Source of the DNA: Oceanospirillum multiglobuliferum
GTDB lineage: Bacteria > Pseudomonadota > Gammaproteobacteria > Pseudomonadales > Halomonadaceae
Length of the DNA stretch: 64,000 bases
Direction of reading: 5' to 3'
Assembly: GCF_900167095.1 (NCBI RefSeq)
Contig: NZ_FUXG01000001.1
Span: 1-64,000 of the forward strand
The notes below the pieces were generated by a model, which saw only the letters and a list, made by a program, of their open reading frames with translations, was not told the origin of the DNA and did not search any database. The position numbers and the translations under genes were made by a program. This document shows, piece after piece, positions 59,115-64,000 of this stretch. Position 1 is the first letter of the stretch. Every line of letters begins with the position of its first letter.

Positions 59115-59660
59115 TTAGCGTAAAAAGTTCAAACTAAAGGTTTTAAACTGCGGGGCATCTGAACGACGAACCCACTCAAATCCAACCATTTCACGGGTCA
59201 CAATACGTACCCCTTCATCTCGTAGGCGTGCTAATGCATACTCTGTATCCACCGGATTACGTGCTGAAACAGCATCTGCTACGACATACACTTGAAAGCC
59301 TTCTTCTTTAAGGCGTAGTGCCGTTTGCAACACACAGACATGAGCCTCCATACCGCAAATCACGATTGATTTACGATCCATCGACTGAATACGTGAATAA
59401 CAAGCATCTGAATCAACACAAGAGAACTCCGTTTTAGCGACAAAGTCATCTGCGGCTAATAGCTGACTTAAACGTTCTGTTGTTGGCCCTACACCTTTTG
59501 GATATTGCTCAGAACCTAAAACAGGTACACCCATTAACTGAGCCACTTCGATAAGCCAGTGACAGTTGTCTACCAGCTTCTCATTTTCATACACGCCAGA
59601 CAGTAATTTTGCCTGCACATCAATCACCAGCAGGGCAGAGTTATCAGCACTGATCAACAT
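59115..59660 (-). CDS. isochorismatase-family cysteine hydrolase
   Basis: 181 residues with the family triad: Asp in ALLVIDVQAKLL (residue 14), Lys in DFVAKTEFSC and the nucleophile Cys in CGMEAHVCVLQTALRLKEEG; the cis-peptide and DAVSARNPVDTEYAL region follow. The closest named types are YcaC-like hydrolases. The true substrate is unknown. It sits 48 bp upstream of the broken ligase on the same strand, with a strong terminator behind the MaoC gene separating it from that unit. Confidence 0.85.
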   Translation of the reverse strand: MLISADNSALLVIDVQAKLLSGVYENEKLVDNCHWLIEVAQLMGVPVLGSEQYPKGVGPTTERLSQLLAADDFVAKTEFSCVDSDACYSRIQSMDRKSIVICGMEAHVCVLQTALRLKEEGFQVYVVADAVSARNPVDTEYALARLRDEGVRIVTREMVGFEWVRRSDAPQFKTFSLNFLR

Positions 59661-59708
59661 AAGCTTTCATCCTAAATCTTTAATAGTTTCAAACAGTTAA
59701 AAGAGAGT

Positions 59709-59752
59709 TAAAAAGCAGGTGCGTGATGAGCTAACGCAAGCCTGCTTTTTAG
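59709..59752. terminator. long terminator between maoC 2 and the isochorismatase gene
   Basis: AAAAGCAGG and TGCGT pair with ACGCA and CCTGCTTTT around a 9-nt loop, with a 2-nt bulge. U-runs are present on both strands, so it ends the MaoC transcript on the minus strand. Confidence 0.85.
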
Positions 59753-59770
59753 TTCATAGATAACCCTGAG

Positions 59771-60220
59771 TTACTCTGCTGGGCGACGGTCGACCATATT
59801 CGTAGCAACACCTTGGGCAACAATTTTGTCTTTAACGCGACAGACTGTTTCTAACTTGACTCGACGACGCTGACTGTCAATTTCAAGCACAGTAGCAGTA
59901 GCAACAACGGTGTCACCAATATGTACCGGAGCTTTAAACGACAGTTGCTGGTCAATATAAATGGCACCCGGCCCAGGTAGGCGAGTTCCTAGTACGGCTG
60001 AAATCAAACCCGCGCTGAACATGCCATGAACAATGCGCTGTTCAAACATAGTTGAAGCAGCATATTCGGCGTTGATATGCACAGGGTTGTCATCCCCAGT
60101 GACGCCTGCAAACAACACAACATCCGCATCTGTAATGGTTTTGGCATAGCTGGCGCACATGCCCACTTCCAAATCCTCTAAGTAATAGCCGTGTAAATCT
60201 TTTAAGTAATCGTTAGCCAT
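59771..60220 (-). CDS. MaoC-family (R)-enoyl-CoA hydratase 2
   Basis: 149 residues, paralogue of the product of 54610-55080. Catalytic region FAGVTGDDNPVHINAEYAASTMFEQRIVHGMFSAGLISAVLGTRLPGPGAIY keeps Asp and His of the PhaJ type. The gene is divergent from the malonyl-CoA decarboxylase gene. Its 3' neighbour is separated by a strong terminator, so it is probably monocistronic. Confidence 0.88.
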   Translation of the reverse strand: MANDYLKDLHGYYLEDLEVGMCASYAKTITDADVVLFAGVTGDDNPVHINAEYAASTMFEQRIVHGMFSAGLISAVLGTRLPGPGAIYIDQQLSFKAPVHIGDTVVATATVLEIDSQRRRVKLETVCRVKDKIVAQGVATNMVDRRPAE

Positions 60221-60393
60221 GCTAATTCCTCTTGGTTTTTATAATCATTAACAGGTTGCAGCCTCATAAATATAGATATAAACACTCAAAAAGCCAAGTA
60301 AAAACCCTTGGTTTTTTAAAAAAGCTTTGCTAACCTTGATCACAACATAGGCTTACAAGTGATTTTCACAGCCCTCATCTGGAGAACGTAGAG

Positions 60394-61815
60394 ATGTCAG
60401 AACAAAGCAACAGCATCTTGGATAAAACCATCCGGAGACTGCTACCTCTGTGGCGTGATGTGACAAGCGGACGTCGATCAATTGACAAGCTGCCCCTACA
60501 CCCAGAACTGAATGCTCAAGACAGTACTGAACTCAAAAACTGGATGGATGCCTGTCTATCTGATCAAGGTGGAGAAATAGCGGCAAGAGCTAGAGCGGCT
60601 ACTCTGGGCAGAAGCTTTTTAGAGCTGAATGAAGAGGGACGTATTCGTTTTTTATCTTTACTGTCTGATCACTACGGCACAGATGACGACCATGTATCAG
60701 AGATCATTCAGCACTGGAAGATCTGCAAAGGCGCTGAGCGCATTTCATGTGCCAATGCACTGCGTTCAGCATTAGAACCTGCCAGAATGAAACTGCTAAC
60801 ACAGTTTAATGAGTTACCAGAGGGGATAAAGTTTTTGGTGGATATGCGAGCAGAGCTTTTAGGGCTGCTCAGTAAAAATCCCAACCTAAAACCCCTTGAA
60901 CACGACCTAAAACGCTTACTGTCCTCATGGTTCGATATCGGTTTACTACAGTTAGAGCGCATCACTTGGCAATCCAGCGCAGAGCTACTTGAGAAGCTGA
61001 TCGCCTACGAAGCGGTACATGAAATCAAAAGTTGGAACGACTTAAAAAACCGCTTAGATTCAGATCGTAGATGTTTTGCCTTCTTTCACCCCAGTATGCC
61101 AAACGAACCCCTTATCTTCGTAGAGGTCGCACTGGTAAATGGGTTGTCTGACAACGTGCAACATCTATTAGATGAGAACGCGCCAGTACAAGATATCAGC
61201 CAAGCTGACACCGCTATTTTTTACTCTATATCTAATGCTCAGAAGGGTTTAGCTGGCATTAGCTTTGGTAACTTTCTGATTAAACGCGTCGTTAAATTAT
61301 TACAAGCAGAGTTCCCTCAGCTGACGCAGTTTTCAACCTTGTCACCTATTCCAGGCTTCTGTCGCTGGCTTAAAAACAGTACTCAAGACCCACTGGTTAC
61401 CCAGCTATTAGCCCCTGAGCGTGAATGGCTTGAGCCCGCTATTGCTTCTGGCTTTAACAATATCAAATTGAAACAAGCTCACAAAGACAGCCTACAGAAC
61501 CTAGCACTGTACTACTTAGCCAAAGCTCATAAAGAGAACAAAAAGAATCCAAATGCGGCAATCGCGCTTGATCCCGTCGCACACTTTCACCTGAGTAATG
61601 GTGCAAAAATTGAGCGTCTTAACTGGATGGCTGATAGCTCAGTCAATGGCCTTAAGCAGTCGGCAGGCATGATGGTGAACTACCTGTACGAGCTTCCCAA
61701 AATTGAATCTAACAGCCGACAGTACAGTGAGAAAGGTGAAAGAAGCTTATCAATAGGCGTGAAGAAGCAACTGAAGTCAAACCGCATTAAGCAAGCGATA
61801 CCTAGCGAAGCCTAA
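60394..61815 (+). CDS. malonyl-CoA decarboxylase
   Basis: Converts malonyl-CoA to acetyl-CoA and CO2. 473 residues. The catalytic domain shows AIFYSISNAQKGLAGISFGNFLIKRVV, FSTLSPIPGFCRWL and DPVAHFHLSNGAKIERLNWMAD; the His in HFHLSNGA and the Ser of the FSTLSPIPGF region are the known catalytic positions of the family. The N-terminal helical domain is also present. GGAG precedes the ATG. Gene order mcd, acetoacetyl-CoA reductase, acyl-CoA dehydrogenase suggests malonyl-CoA removal during fatty or dicarboxylic acid use. The symbols matA and mcd are both used. Confidence 0.92.
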   Translation: MSEQSNSILDKTIRRLLPLWRDVTSGRRSIDKLPLHPELNAQDSTELKNWMDACLSDQGGEIAARARAATLGRSFLELNEEGRIRFLSLLSDHYGTDDDHVSEIIQHWKICKGAERISCANALRSALEPARMKLLTQFNELPEGIKFLVDMRAELLGLLSKNPNLKPLEHDLKRLLSSWFDIGLLQLERITWQSSAELLEKLIAYEAVHEIKSWNDLKNRLDSDRRCFAFFHPSMPNEPLIFVEVALVNGLSDNVQHLLDENAPVQDISQADTAIFYSISNAQKGLAGISFGNFLIKRVVKLLQAEFPQLTQFSTLSPIPGFCRWLKNSTQDPLVTQLLAPEREWLEPAIASGFNNIKLKQAHKDSLQNLALYYLAKAHKENKKNPNAAIALDPVAHFHLSNGAKIERLNWMADSSVNGLKQSAGMMVNYLYELPKIESNSRQYSEKGERSLSIGVKKQLKSNRIKQAIPSEA

Positions 61816-61878
61816 CCGTTTCGTTAAAAGCAAACATTAAACAGCCATTGTGCAAATAAGACGTAAAGGAGACTCAAA

Positions 61879-62628
61879 ATGAGCAAAAGAATCGCTGTAG
61901 TAACAGGTGGTACAGGTGGTTTAGGCATCGCAATGTGCGAGGCACTCTGCGATCAAGGCCACACGGTTATTGCCACTTACTATCCTTCGCCAGAAACCGA
62001 AGCTCAAGCCAAAGAGTGTCAAGAATCAATGAAAGCGTGGGGAGCAGAAGTACTACTTTACCCGCTTGATGTATCAAGTTTTGAAAGCTGCCAAAACTTC
62101 ATCACTACCGTTGAAGCGGAACATGGCCCTGTCGATATTTTAGTTAACAATGCAGGCATTACCCGAGATGCACCATTGAAGCGTATGGAGCATCAGCAGT
62201 GGCAAGATGTCATCGACACTAACCTAAGCTCAATGTTCAACATGAGCAAACTCGTATTCAACAGCATGTGCGAACGTGGTTGGGGACGCATCATTAACAT
62301 CTCCTCTCTCAATGGCGAAAAAGGCCAGTTCGGCCAAGCCAACTATGCCGCTGCTAAAGCAGGTATTTATGGTTTTACTCGCTCAATCGCCCTTGAAGGT
62401 GCTCGTAAAGGCGTCACTGTAAACGCAGTTTCTCCAGGTTATATCGACACACCAATGGTACGCCAAGTACCAGAAAAAGTACTGAACAGCATTGTTGAAG
62501 GCATTCCTGTTGGCCGCTTAGGCAAACCTGTTGAAATTGCTCGTGCTGTGGCGTTCCTAGCAGCAGAAGACAGTGGCTTTATTACAGGCACCAACCTATC
62601 CGTTAACGGTGGCCAATATATGAGCTAA
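61879..62628 (+). CDS. phbB: acetoacetyl-CoA reductase (PhbB/PhaB type)
   Basis: Short-chain dehydrogenase of 249 residues that reduces acetoacetyl-CoA to (R)-3-hydroxybutyryl-CoA, the monomer of PHB. Cofactor motif VTGGTGGLGIAMCEAL, NNAGITRDAPLKRM, catalytic Ser in IINISSLNGEKGQFGQ and YAAAKAG. The wording NGEKGQFGQANYAAAKAG is typical of PhbB rather than FabG. AAAGGAG precedes the ATG. No PHA synthase is in the window, so the PHB role is inferred. Confidence 0.88.
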   Translation: MSKRIAVVTGGTGGLGIAMCEALCDQGHTVIATYYPSPETEAQAKECQESMKAWGAEVLLYPLDVSSFESCQNFITTVEAEHGPVDILVNNAGITRDAPLKRMEHQQWQDVIDTNLSSMFNMSKLVFNSMCERGWGRIINISSLNGEKGQFGQANYAAAKAGIYGFTRSIALEGARKGVTVNAVSPGYIDTPMVRQVPEKVLNSIVEGIPVGRLGKPVEIARAVAFLAAEDSGFITGTNLSVNGGQYMS

Positions 62629-62691
62629 AGATAGTTTCATTAAAACTGAATCTAAATTCCAAAACATATCCCCCAATGGAGGTTGCTCACT

Positions 62692-64000
62692 ATGACAGAT
62701 TATATTGCTCCGCTTGATGATATGAATTTTGTGCTAAATACGCTGGTCGATTTTGAGCACTTAGCAGAACTTACAGATAACACTGATGCTAGCTCTGATT
62801 TAGTCGCCGCTATTTTAGAAGAGGCTGGCAAACTCTCAAGCTCAGTTATTGCACCTTTAAATCGAACAGGTGACCTTGCAGGGGTGCAGCTCACTGAACA
62901 GAATGAAGTCGTTGTACCCACAGGATTCAAAGAAGCCTACCAAGCCTATGTTGAGGGTGGCTGGGGATCTTTACAATTTAACCCTCAATACGGCGGACAA
63001 GGCCTACCCTTTGTTTTGGCAATCGCTGTGCAGGAGATGTGGCACTCTGCCAATATGGCATGGGGATTATGCCCATTACTCTCACAAGGTGCGGTTGAAG
63101 CCATTGCAGCCAATGCCAGTCCTGTTCTATGCGAACGCTTCTTACCCAAAATGATCAGTGGTGAGTGGAGCGGCACAATGAACTTAACAGAGCCACAAGC
63201 GGGCTCTGATTTAGCGGCTATCAACACAAAAGCCATACCTGAAAGCGAACACTATCGCATTACTGGCCAGAAAATTTTTATCACTTGGGGTGAACACCCC
63301 ATGGCAGACAACATTGTACACCTCGTACTGGCACGCTTACCGGATGCCCCCGCTGGTGTAAAAGGCATCTCTCTATTTTTAGTGCCTAAGTTCTTAGTCA
63401 ATGCTGATGGTTCGTTAGGTGCACGCAATGCCTGTAAAGCAATATCACTGGAACATAAGTTAGGTATTCATGCCAGTCCAACCTGCGTAATGAGCTACGG
63501 AGACAATGAGGGCGCCATTGGTTATTTAGTTGGAGAGGAAAACCGTGGTCTAGCCTGCATGTTTACAATGATGAACAATGCGCGTCTTACCGTAGGTTTA
63601 CAGGGTGTCTCTATTGCAGAGCGGGCTTATCAGCAAGCCAAAGAGTATGCCCTAGAGCGAGTTCAAGGCGTTGCCATTGGCCGTGATAAAGCAGGGCCAA
63701 TTATTGAGCACCCAGACGTGCGTAGAATGTTAATGACCATGACCAGCCTAACACAGGCGGCAAGGGCGCTGGCTTATACCGCTTGTAAAGAGGTTGACCT
63801 TGTTGAAGCTGAACTGCCTGATGCAGAGAAACAGCGCCATCAACGTCGGCTGGGCTTATTAACACCACTGGTGAAAGGCTGGTGTACTGAAATTGCTCAA
63901 GAAGTCACATCGCTAGCTGTTCAAGTACATGGTGGCATGGGCTTTATTGAAGAAACTGGCATTGCCCAGCATTTTAGAGATGCTCGTATTTTACCTATTT
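62692..64000 (+). CDS. acyl-CoA dehydrogenase, large form, cut by window edge
   Basis: Open from the ATG at 62692 (GGAGG 10 nt upstream) to the end of the window; 436 codons are visible. Motifs: YGGQGLPFVLAIAVQEM, MSGEW-type region SGTMNLTEPQAGSDLAAINTKA, FITWGEHPMADN, and HGGMGFIEETGIAQHFRDARILPI, which matches the FAD-binding end of the core. The start MTDYIAPLDDMNFVLNTLVD is typical of the roughly 600-residue ACAD group that includes DmdC and long-chain enzymes, so about 150 residues of the C-terminal extension are expected beyond the edge. Substrate unknown. Confidence 0.9.
   Translation, partial: MTDYIAPLDDMNFVLNTLVDFEHLAELTDNTDASSDLVAAILEEAGKLSSSVIAPLNRTGDLAGVQLTEQNEVVVPTGFKEAYQAYVEGGWGSLQFNPQYGGQGLPFVLAIAVQEMWHSANMAWGLCPLLSQGAVEAIAANASPVLCERFLPKMISGEWSGTMNLTEPQAGSDLAAINTKAIPESEHYRITGQKIFITWGEHPMADNIVHLVLARLPDAPAGVKGISLFLVPKFLVNADGSLGARNACKAISLEHKLGIHASPTCVMSYGDNEGAIGYLVGEENRGLACMFTMMNNARLTVGLQGVSIAERAYQQAKEYALERVQGVAIGRDKAGPIIEHPDVRRMLMTMTSLTQAARALAYTACKEVDLVEAELPDAEKQRHQRRLGLLTPLVKGWCTEIAQEVTSLAVQVHGGMGFIEETGIAQHFRDARILPI

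Noticed and set aside
51830-64000. DMSP demethylation pathway (DmdB and DmdC)
   Set aside because: The ligases and dehydrogenase resemble DmdB and DmdC, but no DmdA or DmdD is present and these families also act on ordinary fatty acids, so the names were not used.

Overview
The window is a dense chromosomal segment of a heterotrophic, probably marine gammaproteobacterium. Gene content points to an Oceanospirillales-type lineage: a gltA | sdhCDAB-sucAB-lpd-sucCD supercluster, the acnD/prpF version of the 2-methylcitrate cycle, potFGHI, hrpA, prfC, and short-chain hydroxyacyl-CoA/PHB-type genes. This assignment is inferred from gene content and order; no 16S sequence lies inside the window. I see no phage, transposon, CRISPR array or tRNA gene.

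Layout. 1-300: promoters and leader of an rRNA operon that runs leftwards off the edge. 376-4442: putrescine ABC transporter (potF-potG-potH-potI, minus strand). 4727-8606: a LysR regulator divergent from an unlisted-size 56-codon membrane protein gene, an SbtA-type bicarbonate transporter and purEK, a set that makes sense together because PurK consumes bicarbonate. 8690-15611: propionate catabolism (gntR-prpB-prpC-acnD-prpF, minus strand), with a repeated GntR-type operator upstream and long perfect intercistronic hairpins. 15856-20489: a hydrolase, a MarR regulator with two palindromic operators divergent from a DMT exporter, an old yellow enzyme and a YghU-like GST. 20663-27851: pabB, a two-component system divergent from an exported GlcG/HbpS protein, prfC, tatD and a small tail-anchored protein.

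27943-40821: the TCA supercluster. gltA runs rightwards; sdhCDAB, sucAB, lpd and sucCD run leftwards with at least four hairpins at gene junctions, two of them with U-runs, so transcript levels are probably set segment by segment. 40940-49522: a 3-hydroxyisobutyrate dehydrogenase-family enzyme, a YcgR-like/HD-GYP fusion whose HD-GYP site has lost its His pair, and an hrpA - serine-less alpha/beta hydrolase - mlaA operon.

49760-64000: a fatty-acid / acyl-CoA island. It holds fadD with a PsrA-like operator, an acyl-CoA ligase, two MaoC hydratases, a FixL/FixJ-type two-component system, a second acyl-CoA ligase inactivated by what looks like a 26-bp deletion between 8-bp direct repeats, an isochorismatase-family hydrolase, malonyl-CoA decarboxylase, an acetoacetyl-CoA reductase and the first 436 codons of a large acyl-CoA dehydrogenase. 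Together these activate, hydrate, reduce or oxidise acyl-CoA esters. The two-component system sits between duplicated ligase/MaoC sets and is the obvious candidate regulator.

The best leads for something undescribed are the bicarbonate-transporter/small-protein/purEK locus, the HbpS-like protein facing its own two-component system, the pseudo-hydrolase tied to mlaA, and the degenerate HD-GYP fusion.
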